Positions 48,658-59,179 of a stretch of 64,000 bases of DNA are shown piece after piece (the stretch's first letter is position 1; each line of letters starts with the position of its first letter). The translations under genes were made by a program, and so were the position numbers. The stretch is from Bradyrhizobium sp. WBAH42 (GTDB lineage: Bacteria > Pseudomonadota > Alphaproteobacteria > Rhizobiales > Xanthobacteraceae), in NCBI RefSeq assembly GCF_024585265.1, contig NZ_CP036533.1:7697001-7761000 (forward strand), read 5' to 3'. A model generated the notes under the pieces. That model was given only the letters and a program-made list of their open reading frames with translations. It was not told where the DNA came from and did not search any database.

Positions 48658-51419
48658 AGAATGGCCGGTTTGATCCGAAACGCGATCCCCATGTGCCGCA
48701 TCCGTCACATCGTGAGCGCGCGGAGCAAGCTGCTTCAGCACGCAAACAACAGCTTGAGGCTCGCTCGCGCCAGTTGGCAGAACAGGCTGCCAAATCCGAA
48801 GCTGAGCGCGCAGCTATTGCCGCGCGGCCCGTACGGTCATCAGCCGCATATCGCGCGGCTCTTGCAAGTATCCCGTTCTCCCGCGCCGGTGAGACAGTAC
48901 GGCTTTCGATCAGCGAGCCATACCAACGCCTCGTCGAAATCGCAGTGCGCTGCATTGAGGAGAAGGCGCGCGAGCCGGTCTTGTGTTGGCCCGAATTCGA
49001 GGTCAGCCCGGCGGCCATCGCCGCTTTCATGACGCTTGCGGACAACGCTGCGACGCCATTGATCAAGCACGATGCGCTCGATGCCCGAGGCCCACCCTTG
49101 GGAATGCGGGCCCTCATTTACCCCTACGCCACCAGCGTCCACCGTCCCCTTCGAAGGATATACGTAGACAAGGAGGCGGTAGGCCGCTTGCACATCCAGC
49201 ATCAAGTCAGGACAACGCGCCAAGGGGAAGACCCAGCGCTGGCCGACTACCACAAGGCGGTTGCGCGCGCAAAAACGCTGACCGGCAAAGCACTGGACGG
49301 AAACACTTACGACGAATTTCAACACCCGTGCCTGGACGAAATGCTTCCTTCCGGTCCCTGTTCGGGGGGCGACGGCCGGAAGCCTCTTCTCTGGCGGGTA
49401 AAGTCCAAGACTGACTTGCGCGATATCAGCCGATCAGGCCAAGCTGACGATGCTGCAACCGCACGATTTTATCTCTTTGGCATGAGAGGCACCGACAATG
49501 TTTCTGCCTCGTTAAAGGCGCTACGAAGAAAGCTCGATATTGTATTGCTCGATCTCTCCCAGACAGGGCGCAACCGGTTAGGGCGCGACTGGGAGAGCCG
49601 GGTCCAGGTGTTCCTTGCCGAACTTGAACGCCATGTTGGAAGCGTTGCCGTGCTGGCGCTCACGGATGACCTTTGGACCTTTGACAGACTGCGGTTTCAA
49701 ACCTTGCGCGGCGATGCCGCAGGCAAAGGCAGATCAAAGCCTGTGTCGTCCGACATTATTTTCGGACAAGCCTCGGACCTGATTGTCGCCGCGTCTCCAC
49801 CTCCGGCCACGTACTCCGTAGTTTCAAGACAGGATGCAATTGGCTTTTCTGGCGATGTTGAGAGCCTTCTGAAGAGCATCCGCGCCGAGGCGCGCGCAGC
49901 CAAGGATCTCGGCGATGGACTCGCCAGCGAGCTGTTGTATCGCCTTGGCGGTATCCTTCGACGCTGCGCATCCTTGCCGGGCTCACGGAGTGATTTCTCC
50001 GCGTATGTTGAGCGGGAGGCAGGCAGCTTGGCGGCGGCTGATCTCTTGGCTTCATACCGGGTTGGTAGCGCTATTGCAGAAATTAGAGCCAGCGTCGGGG
50101 CATGGGCGCAGCATAACAATGCGGCGCGCACGGAGCTTTGCAGGAGTGTTGAGCGCGTCTGGGGCAATACTGCGCTCTTAACACCGATGGCGCCGCTGCT
50201 GCAGGACGTCGTCAAGAAGTTTGTGCGCGCAAGTTCACGAACGGCGCTTCTCTTCCGCAATGACATGCTGAGCGATTTTGCTTCCTACGTTCTTCGCAAG
50301 GATGCGGAAATCGGTGAACAAATCGAAGCCCGGATCGAGAAGAACATGCTTCTCCTTCTCGACAAGGAAACCTTGAATGACCTCGCGAAGTTGCCGTCGC
50401 CGGAGCGCAATCAAATCAAGACGCTCATCTGCGTCGCACCTACGCGGGGGCAGATACTATCCCTCCTAGCGCGACCTTGGTTGCCGGAGAGCCTGATTAT
50501 CCTCGCTGACAGCGACACGCTCGCCAGCGCTGCACGCGATGCCGCTCGGCTCTTGGCATACCCGCAACTGTCGGCAATCCATAAACGGGTCTCGGGATTT
50601 GCAGAGAAGGCCGGTGCTGCTGTGCATCGTGCCTCCGGCACTATGGATACCCATGCCGATCACGAAGAAGACGATGTCGAATTTCCTGCGAGCAGTGTCG
50701 TCAACCTTGCCGGCACGGTACGCCCTAATCAGCCGACCATTCGGTTCAGGCTTTCGGGCGACCAGATCGTCATTGCGCGCCCTGGTACAAAACTGATTCT
50801 CCTTGATCGCTCCCGAGCAGTACCCATTTTCACGGAGAGCGAAGCCAAAGACGTTGAGGCAGGAGACCGCATCTGCGTCATCGGTGACGCGTTCCTTGAA
50901 ATGGCCCGGCCGTTGCTCAACATCACGGTGCGGGCAGCCGAAGAGATACGGGACTATCATCAGCTTGTTTTGGAGCGCTTTTCGCGGCTGAGCGGAGCGT
51001 CTGATGCGGCCAAGCTTGCGGTGCTCGTCGCGGCTATGAATATCCCTGCCGTGACCGTGCAGCGCGCGAGCTATTGGATCAATCTGCGCGACCAACTTGA
51101 CGTTCCGTTGCACGACGTGGTGCCGCATGCGCCGCGAGAGCGACCGACCTTTATGGCTTTCATGCGGGCATTGGGCGTCACCGAGTCCATCGCGGCACGG
51201 TTTTGGACGTGGGCTGTCATCGCCCAGCGCGCAAGCCGCTTGCGTGCGGCGATCAGTTTCCATGATGCGTACAGAACGATCTTGATCGACAACTATGCGG
51301 CCCAATCCAGCAATCCGGAACGCGCGCGGGATATCCGCAGGCTAAAAGCGGCGGCTGAAGATTTTGTGGGCGTGGTGCAGGAGAAAACCGAAGAGCGAGG
51401 TCAAGGTGAACGGGCTTAG
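48654..51419 (+). CDS. Large DISARM-operon protein in the DrmE position
   Basis: 921 residues, no motif I can name with certainty. The N-terminal 60 residues are a charged helix (RERAEQAASARKQQLEARSRQLAEQ). The central part has a Rossmann-like feel (LDIVLLDLSQTGRNR, VAVLALTDDLWTF, SLIILADSDTLASAARDAARLL), possibly an inactive helicase-like fold. An acidic linker (DTHADHEEDDVEF) precedes a beta-rich segment and a helical end. Position between a methyltransferase and drmA, and size, suggest a DrmE-like subunit. It is coupled to both neighbours by overlaps. Confidence 0.55.
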   Translation: MKNGRFDPKRDPHVPHPSHRERAEQAASARKQQLEARSRQLAEQAAKSEAERAAIAARPVRSSAAYRAALASIPFSRAGETVRLSISEPYQRLVEIAVRCIEEKAREPVLCWPEFEVSPAAIAAFMTLADNAATPLIKHDALDARGPPLGMRALIYPYATSVHRPLRRIYVDKEAVGRLHIQHQVRTTRQGEDPALADYHKAVARAKTLTGKALDGNTYDEFQHPCLDEMLPSGPCSGGDGRKPLLWRVKSKTDLRDISRSGQADDAATARFYLFGMRGTDNVSASLKALRRKLDIVLLDLSQTGRNRLGRDWESRVQVFLAELERHVGSVAVLALTDDLWTFDRLRFQTLRGDAAGKGRSKPVSSDIIFGQASDLIVAASPPPATYSVVSRQDAIGFSGDVESLLKSIRAEARAAKDLGDGLASELLYRLGGILRRCASLPGSRSDFSAYVEREAGSLAAADLLASYRVGSAIAEIRASVGAWAQHNNAARTELCRSVERVWGNTALLTPMAPLLQDVVKKFVRASSRTALLFRNDMLSDFASYVLRKDAEIGEQIEARIEKNMLLLLDKETLNDLAKLPSPERNQIKTLICVAPTRGQILSLLARPWLPESLIILADSDTLASAARDAARLLAYPQLSAIHKRVSGFAEKAGAAVHRASGTMDTHADHEEDDVEFPASSVVNLAGTVRPNQPTIRFRLSGDQIVIARPGTKLILLDRSRAVPIFTESEAKDVEAGDRICVIGDAFLEMARPLLNITVRAAEEIRDYHQLVLERFSRLSGASDAAKLAVLVAAMNIPAVTVQRASYWINLRDQLDVPLHDVVPHAPRERPTFMAFMRALGVTESIAARFWTWAVIAQRASRLRAAISFHDAYRTILIDNYAAQSSNPERARDIRRLKAAAEDFVGVVQEKTEERGQGERA

Positions 51420-54400
51420 TGCAGCGCAACTGTCGGCGGTTTCGCAAGAGCTCAAGGAAGGCGTTTGCAACGCGCTCGTCAACATGACAATCGCGCGGGT
51501 CTCAGGCAGCGACGCCGAAGGGCGTGTTCTTTTTGGCAGGACTCCGCGCCGTTCGATTGTGTCCGGCCAATTGCTGCCGCGTTTCGACCCCACAGGCCAG
51601 GACGACGAGACCTCCGACATTCGGATCGCCGCTTCTGGCATGGATTTCCATATTGCGGCGAATGCAGCCGGCCAATCGACGATCACTCCCTCTTTCTCGC
51701 TTTACGTCCGCGTCCTTCCCGACTGGGCCGAACTCGCCGACGAAGCCTTGAGCCTCGATGTTGATTTTAAGCTCCGCGCCGCTGTTCAGGCCGCCGTCGA
51801 CACGCGGTTCCGTCAGCTTCGCGGCGAGCGGTTTGCCGCTGCCCGCGTGGCGACGCCTGACTGGCCTAACCTCAATCCCGAGCAGCGCCAGCGCATTCGC
51901 CAGGAACGGCAGGCGATCCTCGAAGAGGTTCGCCGTCAGGCGTATCATGAGCAGGGCATCGAGTTTCAACAAGGCGACGAACAGCTGCTGAATCCAAATG
52001 CAGAGGACGGAGACCAGGGACCGAACCCCGGGCCTCAGGCTGACGGTCAGGCCGCCGCGGACGGCCAAGACGACCATGCCGCCCAGCTTCGCATCGGGCG
52101 GCTGCTGCAGCGCGGGCGTTCGGTGCCGTTTGGCCTTTTAGAACCGGTGCCCGCGCCCGCTAAATGGCGAAGAATTGACCTCACATTTGCGCCGTTCGTC
52201 TGGCAGATTGATGCCGAAGGATTGGAGCTTGCCGCTCGCGTTTCCGAATACTCCAGAGCGATGCGCGACAGTGCGCTCCAACAAGTCGCTGCTTGGGTGA
52301 ATTCGGCAGAGGGATTGCAACAGGTTTGGCGGGACGTACGCGTTCAGCCCCAAGACGTGATTTCGGAAGCCGCCTGGAATGGATACAGGCAGCGCGTTGC
52401 CCAAACGCCTCCTTCGCTGCCTGATTTACTACCGGCGATTGCCGGCGTGGCCCTCCAGCTCGACCGGACGCCGGATTTCGTTGATGCCACGCGGGTAGCC
52501 GTGCGGGTCATGCTCGACAATGGGTCGCCCGAGCTTTCACGGCGAGACGCGTTTACGCACTGCGAAGTCATTTTTAGGACGGAGCTCGCCGTAACCCTCC
52601 CGGCAGGCGTGCATCGACCGTTGCGCCTTGATCGCGTCGAGCCATCCTATCGCTTCAGGCATTTTATGCACTATGCCGCAATCGGGTTGAATTGCGGCGT
52701 CACAAGTCGGCAAGCGGGAGACGTTCTTACCCTGCGGACGACATGGTCCCCCCGGTTTGTCCAGCCACGGATTGTGCCGCGAGCGCCAGACGCTCCCGTG
52801 GCCTTCGCCGAGTTAGCCTCGGAAACGCGCGCCGTCCTTGATCTCCTTTCTATTCCGCAAGCGTACGTCGACTGGATCGGCAGCGAAGAGGCGAGGCTGA
52901 GGAGCGCCGTGCGAGAGGGCCTGAATCCAGCGGAAGCTGACATTGAAAGCCAACGCTTACAGCGCGATTTGGGCGACCAACGACGGGAAGCAGGTTACAT
53001 CGAGCGCGGAATTCGATTGCTGAGCCAATCGCAAGAGGCTTACCGAGCGTTGGCGTCAGCGAGCGAGCACCAACGGGCGTCTTTGGAACTCCGCGCTGCG
53101 CCCTATCGCGCCTGGCTTCTAACCAATCAGAGCTTCCTCAATCGCGATCGCGGAGATCCACAACGTGGGTGGAGGCTTTTCCAACTCGCCTTCATCCTTG
53201 CCCATGTACCGACCTTTGCGTCCCGCATGGAAGAATATCGCGACTGGTTTGATCCTCTCTTGGATGAAGCGGCGGCAAGCCTTCTTTACTTCCCAACCGG
53301 CGGTGGAAAATCAGAGGCATTCTATGGAACCTTGATTTTCTCAATGTTCCTCGATCGCCTGCGCGGGAAAACGCGCGGCGTCACCGCGATGATCCGCTAT
53401 CCATTGCGTTTGCTGACGCTCCAGCAGGGGCAGCGGCTCTTGCGTCTTGTGACTGCTGCCGAACTAGTTCGTATCGATCGGCGCGTCGGTGGCTGGCCGT
53501 TTGAGATAGGCTTTTGGGTTGGTGGCAACAATACGCCCAACCGCTATTCCTATGTTCCGGCTATCGTGCCTCGGGCAGACGATGCTGACCATCCGGATGA
53601 CCGAAACCTTGAGGAAGGCGCTGACGGGGCCGACGCCGATGCACGCCGTGCAGCCGAGCGCTACCGCGAATTCCGCGCCGCCTACAACAAGGTGCCCCAA
53701 TGCCCATGTTGCGGTGCTGCGACCGGCTTGCGGCGCTTTGAAGCTGAGGGACCGACGGCGCGCCGGCTTGGCATTGTCTGCTTCAATGATCGGTGCTCCT
53801 TCAATCGTGCCCATCCGAGCCGAACGCCGCTCCCCTTTCTGCTGACGGACGACACAATCTATGCACGGGCTCCTTCGATCGTGCTCGGGACGATCGATAA
53901 GCTCGCGATGCTTGGACAGCGCACCACGACCATCCGCCAGCTCATCGGAATGTTCGGCCTGGCGCGTGGTGTTGGTCCCACAGGTCATCTCTCGTCACCA
54001 CCGAACGAAGGCGATATTGCTGCATGGCTCTCGGGTGATGGATATGAGCCGGTCGCTCCCGCATTTGACCACGGGCAAACGGTGTTTTTCGATCCATTTC
54101 CCTCGCTGATTATTCAAGACGAAGCACATCTCCTTGAGGAAAGCCTTGGGACGTTTAGCGGGCTTTTTGACAGCCTTCTCGACGGGGTATTTGCTGAGAT
54201 CGCGCAACTAGCTGGCGACAGGTTGCACGTTTCCCGCATCTGGATTGGGGGGAGGGCCGGTGGTCCGCGCACTCCCAAAATTATCGCGGCCACGGCGACA
54301 ATCTCTAATCCGGAGCGGCAACTTGAAGTGCTCTATCAACGGGCTCCGCTGCGCTTTCCCTGTCCAGGTCCCGATATCTATCGATCGTTTTTTGCCGAGC

Positions 54401-55782
54401 CTGCCCCAGCCCCTCGCGAAAACCCAGCGCGCGTTGAGCTGGAGCGCAGCTTGCCACTTTACGAGGTCCCGGAACGTACCTCACCATGGATGCGACTGTT
54501 CGTTTCGCTCATGACGAACGACGCCACGCACACTGTAACCGCGGTCGCCGTCCTGAGCGCGTTTCATTCGATCATCACGGACGTCTGGCAAGGTTTGCTC
54601 GCGCCTGCAACCCGGGCCGCCACGGCGGACGCGCTGGCTGACCAGCAAGGGGACGACGAAGGAAGCGGTTGGCGGCGCGATGCAATCCGACGCGCGATGC
54701 AGGACGGGCGCTCGAACGAGATTTTCGCGCTTATCGATCTTCACCGCATTGCCTTGGCTTACGTCACCAACAAGAAGGGTGGCGACCAAGTCATGGACGC
54801 CCTCGACTCTGCCGTTCGCCTGCGTCATCGCACGCGTCATCAGCCGCTCGATGGGTTCGTGAGCCGCCTCATCTCGGGTGGTATCGATATGAAGGAAATT
54901 CAAGAAATCATGGTGGAGGCTGAAGCTGGCCATCCCGGTGCCCCTTATCCGCCCCTTGCCGGTCAGCTTCGGAGCATCGTTGCGACGTCCGCGATCAGCC
55001 ACGGTGTTGACGTCGATCGCTTCAATAGCATGTTCTTTGCGGGCCTTCCTTCCGATATCGCCGAATACATCCAGGCATCGAGCCGCGTTGGCAGAACGCA
55101 TGTTGGTTTCGTCATGCTTGTCCCCACCCCGCAAAGCAGGCGCGACCGCTATGTCGTCGAAACCCACGACATCTTCCATCGCTTCCTTGAACGAATGATT
55201 GCGCCTCCCGCTGTCGAGCGATGGGCCGAGAATGCAATTCGGCGAGTGCTGGCGTCGCTGGTCCAGACATGGGCAATCATGCGAGAGAACCAATCCTTTG
55301 TCCGTGCAGCGGACTCAGCGAAAGCAGGTACCGATTGCTTCGAAACAATCAGCCCAATCCGGGCCCTCATCCGCCGAGACCCGGCCGGGTTCACCGCAGA
55401 ACTTGGCGACTTCGTCTTGCGCGCCATCGGTTTCCAGGGCCGGGGATCGGATGGTCTTGGCAGGCCGATCTACTCTGAGCTGTACCGCTCGCTCGTGGAA
55501 CAGGAAGTCTACCGCTTCACTGCCAGCGTTCGGAATTTCGACACCACGCTCCGTCTGTACGAATATTGGGAAGACTCTGCCGCTCCCTTCAAGCCGCCGA
55601 TGACCTCTTTGCGCGATGTCGATGAGGCCGGAATGATTGCCGCTGCGGGCTTCGATGCCCGCGTAACGCAGGGGCGGCGAACGATCGATCAAGATGACTT
55701 GGTCCGGGTTATGCGTGCCATCCGTCAACAGCGGGGAAGCGTTGCCGAGACGGACGTCGATGCGCAGGCGAGGGCACCCTGA
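51406..55782 (+). CDS. drmA: DrmA, DISARM helicase
   Basis: 1458 residues from the GTG at 51406, which overlaps the upstream gene by 14 bases. Superfamily 2 helicase motifs: Walker A FPTGGGKSE at about 629-637, the DEAH box at about 905-908, an ATAT motif III, and the C-terminal motifs SAISHGVDVDRF and QASSRVGR at about 1223-1230. A zinc-finger-like CPCCG and a later C-x4-C lie between the Walker A and DEAH motifs. The long N-terminal region without motifs is typical of DrmA. With DrmB it recognises and blocks incoming phage DNA. An upstream in-frame start at 51364 is less likely. Confidence 0.9.
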   Translation: MNGLSAAQLSAVSQELKEGVCNALVNMTIARVSGSDAEGRVLFGRTPRRSIVSGQLLPRFDPTGQDDETSDIRIAASGMDFHIAANAAGQSTITPSFSLYVRVLPDWAELADEALSLDVDFKLRAAVQAAVDTRFRQLRGERFAAARVATPDWPNLNPEQRQRIRQERQAILEEVRRQAYHEQGIEFQQGDEQLLNPNAEDGDQGPNPGPQADGQAAADGQDDHAAQLRIGRLLQRGRSVPFGLLEPVPAPAKWRRIDLTFAPFVWQIDAEGLELAARVSEYSRAMRDSALQQVAAWVNSAEGLQQVWRDVRVQPQDVISEAAWNGYRQRVAQTPPSLPDLLPAIAGVALQLDRTPDFVDATRVAVRVMLDNGSPELSRRDAFTHCEVIFRTELAVTLPAGVHRPLRLDRVEPSYRFRHFMHYAAIGLNCGVTSRQAGDVLTLRTTWSPRFVQPRIVPRAPDAPVAFAELASETRAVLDLLSIPQAYVDWIGSEEARLRSAVREGLNPAEADIESQRLQRDLGDQRREAGYIERGIRLLSQSQEAYRALASASEHQRASLELRAAPYRAWLLTNQSFLNRDRGDPQRGWRLFQLAFILAHVPTFASRMEEYRDWFDPLLDEAAASLLYFPTGGGKSEAFYGTLIFSMFLDRLRGKTRGVTAMIRYPLRLLTLQQGQRLLRLVTAAELVRIDRRVGGWPFEIGFWVGGNNTPNRYSYVPAIVPRADDADHPDDRNLEEGADGADADARRAAERYREFRAAYNKVPQCPCCGAATGLRRFEAEGPTARRLGIVCFNDRCSFNRAHPSRTPLPFLLTDDTIYARAPSIVLGTIDKLAMLGQRTTTIRQLIGMFGLARGVGPTGHLSSPPNEGDIAAWLSGDGYEPVAPAFDHGQTVFFDPFPSLIIQDEAHLLEESLGTFSGLFDSLLDGVFAEIAQLAGDRLHVSRIWIGGRAGGPRTPKIIAATATISNPERQLEVLYQRAPLRFPCPGPDIYRSFFAEPAPAPRENPARVELERSLPLYEVPERTSPWMRLFVSLMTNDATHTVTAVAVLSAFHSIITDVWQGLLAPATRAATADALADQQGDDEGSGWRRDAIRRAMQDGRSNEIFALIDLHRIALAYVTNKKGGDQVMDALDSAVRLRHRTRHQPLDGFVSRLISGGIDMKEIQEIMVEAEAGHPGAPYPPLAGQLRSIVATSAISHGVDVDRFNSMFFAGLPSDIAEYIQASSRVGRTHVGFVMLVPTPQSRRDRYVVETHDIFHRFLERMIAPPAVERWAENAIRRVLASLVQTWAIMRENQSFVRAADSAKAGTDCFETISPIRALIRRDPAGFTAELGDFVLRAIGFQGRGSDGLGRPIYSELYRSLVEQEVYRFTASVRNFDTTLRLYEYWEDSAAPFKPPMTSLRDVDEAGMIAAAGFDARVTQGRRTIDQDDLVRVMRAIRQQRGSVAETDVDAQARAP

Positions 55783-58037
55783 TGACAAACGACGACACAA
55801 ATCAGGGAAATCGTCGAGAAAACTGGCGCAATCGGCGGCAAGGCGCAGGAGCTCGGCCGCATCAGGACGACACCGAGGCCGAACGCCGGCAGCGCCCGCC
55901 GGTGATGTTCCGTTCACGCACACAACTTGCGACGACTTACGCCCCCGGGGTGCTCTTCACGTGGGAAGGAGCGAAGGGAATTTGCCGATCGGTGCCCATC
56001 GATCGCGGCGAGGCGCAGGTTTCCGACGCCACGCGCCTCCTGATCTTCGACGGTATGAAGGAGATCGCATCGACATGGTTCGCGCGTGGTTCCGGCTTGA
56101 GGGCGCCAGTCACTGTTCCGATTGAGCTCATTCTCGACGACGTTTTCTACGACCGTAATTCTCAAATCGTAGACCGGGATTGGGGGCGCATCTTCCAGCT
56201 CTGTGATCCCGGCACCATGGGCTACGTCCCATATCCGCTCGTATACCGGTGCGGGGTCTGCGGGCGCATCCGCCAATACGACACGATTGCCGACCAAGCG
56301 CGCCATCCGTTGCCTGCCCGTTGCGGCGACCATGAAGCGCGGTGGACGCAGGTTGACGTCGTCTATGTGCATTGGTCAGGGCACCTTGAACCACTAAGCC
56401 CGTACCGTAACAATTATGATGCCAATCGCCGCTACGTGACACGGCTCACCACATGCACGTGCGGCGGGCAAGAATTCACGCTGAGCAATCAAGCCCCCGT
56501 CTTTTCGGATTGGCGCTTTATCTGTGACAGCTGCAAATCGCCGCGCGATTTGAAGCAGCCGGACCCTCTAACGCTCGAAATCCTGGAACGTGAGCGGGCG
56601 AATACCGGGAGGAATTTCGAGCGCATCGAAGTTAATATGCTGCCGGTTTCCTACCGTGCAAACTCAGCTTTCTATCCCCAAAAGGGCACATTCATCGAGT
56701 TCCGGGATCGCCGCGTCGTTGAACTTTTGCTCCCCCAGCGCCAACCCGATCTGTTGCAGCGCCTGGCGGAAATCCATCGTATCCCCTTCGCTTCGCCGTC
56801 AGACGATGAAATTCGTGCTGCGCTGGCCTCGGCTGGCCGTGCTGCCGAGTGGGATGACTACAACGATCATTGTGAAATGGCCGAGCGGGCGGCAGTGCGC
56901 GGACAAACGGATCGCGCCGATGGCCTACAGCGTGAAGCCAACATGATCCGGGAGGCATGGTTTGCTTCCCAAGTTGTCGAACGGGGGCACGTGCAAAGCG
57001 CGGCTCTTGCTGCGGCTGTGGTTCAGCGGGGCGATTGGGCTCGCCGGTTTGATCCGATCCGGCTGACCATCGAGCACGACCGGTTCGTCGCGGAGCACAT
57101 CCATGAACGCCGTGCCCAGCATGAATCCATCGATGTGATGGAGCCTGATCGCCTGATTTGCGATGCCGTCGGCGACCCGGTCCGCCTGGCTCAGTATCAA
57201 AACACGACAGGGAGCCTCCTGAGGCGTACTGGACTCGACCAAATCGTGCTGATCCGGGGCTTGCCGATTTGCGAATTCAGCTTTGGTTTCACCCGCGTGT
57301 CCTCGACCCCGATCTACTATCGCGAGTTTAACGGGCGAAGCGTCCCGATGCCGGTCAGGCTAAATGCTTTTCCCGAGCTTCCAAACGGCCGTCGGCCCAT
57401 CTATGTGACACAGCAGCGCAACGAGGCCCTGTACTTCAAGGTCGATGAACGCCGGGTAAGGCGCTGGCTTGCTGCCAATGGAATGCAGGACGCAGATGCC
57501 GAGGCGGACAAGACACTTGGTGCGATCTATCTCGAACATTACTCCGACTTTGGTCCGTTCCTCGACGAATTCAAGGAGCGGGAGGGGCGCGGGCAGGCGC
57601 CTCGCTCTCTCACGGCCTTTGTCTATCTTCTCCTTCACAGCTTGGCGCACCAGGTCATGCACGCGCTTGCTGACATTTCCGGCCTGGATCGCGACGGGCT
57701 CGGCGAACATCTTTTCCCAGCCGATCTCGCCTTTGTGGTTTATCGCAAGGGCATGACGCCAGATCTCGGGAATATCTCGGCGATGTGGCGCAACCATGCC
57801 CACGACTTCCTCTACCGCTTACTCGATCAACGGCTGTTGCGATGTGGGTCGGGCTCGCTCTGTGACACGCGCGGCGGCGCATGCCCGGCTTGCATCATGG
57901 TATCCGAGGTAACGTGCCTCGGCGGCAACCAACTTCTGTCGCGGTCGGCTTTGAAAGGCGGACCCGCCCCTAACTGGGAACCCCAAGGGAGCCCACCACT
58001 CGTCGGCTTTTTTGATCCGGTGCTCTTACATGACTGA
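55782..58037 (+). CDS. drmB: DrmB, DISARM DUF1998 protein
   Basis: 751 residues. The N-terminal half has zinc-binding Cys pairs (CGVCGR, CTCGG, CDSCK). The C-terminal DUF1998 domain carries LLHSLAHQVMHALADISGLDRDGLGE and, near the end, CDTRGGACPACIM. DrmB partners DrmA; the two form the core complex of DISARM. The ATG overlaps the drmA stop by one base (TGATG). Confidence 0.9.
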   Translation: MTNDDTNQGNRRENWRNRRQGAGARPHQDDTEAERRQRPPVMFRSRTQLATTYAPGVLFTWEGAKGICRSVPIDRGEAQVSDATRLLIFDGMKEIASTWFARGSGLRAPVTVPIELILDDVFYDRNSQIVDRDWGRIFQLCDPGTMGYVPYPLVYRCGVCGRIRQYDTIADQARHPLPARCGDHEARWTQVDVVYVHWSGHLEPLSPYRNNYDANRRYVTRLTTCTCGGQEFTLSNQAPVFSDWRFICDSCKSPRDLKQPDPLTLEILERERANTGRNFERIEVNMLPVSYRANSAFYPQKGTFIEFRDRRVVELLLPQRQPDLLQRLAEIHRIPFASPSDDEIRAALASAGRAAEWDDYNDHCEMAERAAVRGQTDRADGLQREANMIREAWFASQVVERGHVQSAALAAAVVQRGDWARRFDPIRLTIEHDRFVAEHIHERRAQHESIDVMEPDRLICDAVGDPVRLAQYQNTTGSLLRRTGLDQIVLIRGLPICEFSFGFTRVSSTPIYYREFNGRSVPMPVRLNAFPELPNGRRPIYVTQQRNEALYFKVDERRVRRWLAANGMQDADAEADKTLGAIYLEHYSDFGPFLDEFKEREGRGQAPRSLTAFVYLLLHSLAHQVMHALADISGLDRDGLGEHLFPADLAFVVYRKGMTPDLGNISAMWRNHAHDFLYRLLDQRLLRCGSGSLCDTRGGACPACIMVSEVTCLGGNQLLSRSALKGGPAPNWEPQGSPPLVGFFDPVLLHD

Positions 58038-58584
58038 CTCTCTTATCGCACCCTCTGCCCGTGCGCGCTTTGTGGTGACGTTGCCGCCAGAGCCGAGCCG
58101 CATAGGCGATCAGCTCCAACGCAGGGCAGGGGCATCGTTCACGACGCTCACAGACACCAAAGACGCGTTTCTCCATCTCGCGCGCCGTGCGCGGGAGCGG
58201 CTCGTCATTATCACACCTTATATTGACGCTTCGGGCGCAGCTTGGGCTGCCGACCTGTTCGACGCCACGGACGCGCCCAGCAAGGTCTTGGTGCTCCGCG
58301 GAGCCGATCAGCTCACCGTATGCGGGGCGGAGGGAGAGCGGCTCCAACGTTCGGCGACGAATGTTCATGACTATGCGCTTGCCGGCGTGCTTCCAAACGG
58401 CCAATCCTACGTCGAAACATTTCACGCCAAGGTCGTGCTTGCCGACGGTGCCGCGGCCTATGTCGGATCGGCAAACTTCCTTTATCGCTCGCGCGAGAAA
58501 AATCTTGAATGCGGGTTCCTGATGGAAGGTGACGCGGTCGCGCCAGTTGCGGTGCTTGTTGAGGCGCTACTGAATGTCTTCTAG
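58030..58584 (+). CDS. drmC: DrmC, DISARM phospholipase D-like protein
   Basis: 184 residues. A single PLD-type motif, HAKVVLADGAAAYVGSANF (His, Lys, then Ser and Asn), lies in the C-terminal half. Family members act as nucleases, but DrmC is known to be dispensable for some DISARM activity. The protein is shorter than many DrmC. The ATG overlaps the drmB stop by eight bases. An upstream TTG in frame is unlikely. Confidence 0.88.
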   Translation: MTDSLIAPSARARFVVTLPPEPSRIGDQLQRRAGASFTTLTDTKDAFLHLARRARERLVIITPYIDASGAAWAADLFDATDAPSKVLVLRGADQLTVCGAEGERLQRSATNVHDYALAGVLPNGQSYVETFHAKVVLADGAAAYVGSANFLYRSREKNLECGFLMEGDAVAPVAVLVEALLNVF

Positions 58585-58718
58585 TTGTGCTGGATTGTAG
58601 GGCGCACATCGCGCGGTTCGGCTATTAGCGGTCCTGGCTTACGAATATTTTGGCAAAGAGCCCCCCGACGCCGCAGTTGAGATACTTAAGTGACCGTCGA
58701 CGGTAGAGGAGAGGATGC

Positions 58719-59075
58719 GTGGCAACGGAGGCCGAAGACCGGGCACGGCGCGAGCGAGCGTATCGGCATGTAGGACAACTCATCGACGGGATCGTTGCCC
58801 AGGCCTGCGCGCGGCACTATTTCGCACCAACGCAGGAACATCAGTTCACAAGTAAGATCGCAGATCGCCTCGAAAGCGAACTCAACAACCTCAGTGTGTT
58901 CGGCGTAAGCGTGTCGGTCCATGCCCAGGACTTCCCCGACAAGGGGCGCGGGAGCTGGGAGAAAGATTCCGGGGCGGATGTATATATCTCAGTCGTGATG
59001 AATGCCCCCGGCCATACCATCAACAAGGGTATGACAATTCAGTCAAAGTGGGACGATCACCGACAAGGCACCTGA
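58719..59075 (+). pseudogene. Truncated restriction-endonuclease-like protein
   Basis: 118 residues from a GTG with GAGAGG upstream. The end reads SGADVYISVV, then KGMTIQSKWD, which looks like the D...QxK core of a PD-(D/E)xK nuclease in which the strand after QSK should begin the second half of the protein. The frame stops about ten residues later, so I read it as a C-terminally truncated nuclease gene, although a small intact protein cannot be excluded. It lies 134 bases downstream of drmC. Confidence 0.5.
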
Positions 59076-59179
59076 TGTTCTCGGAGGCGCGGATACGCGG
59101 TAGGACGGCGCAACGCGCGGACGCTGCTTCTAACGCGCTTCCCGCGCACTCCTTGAACCGCTAAAGGAAGCGAATTTGG

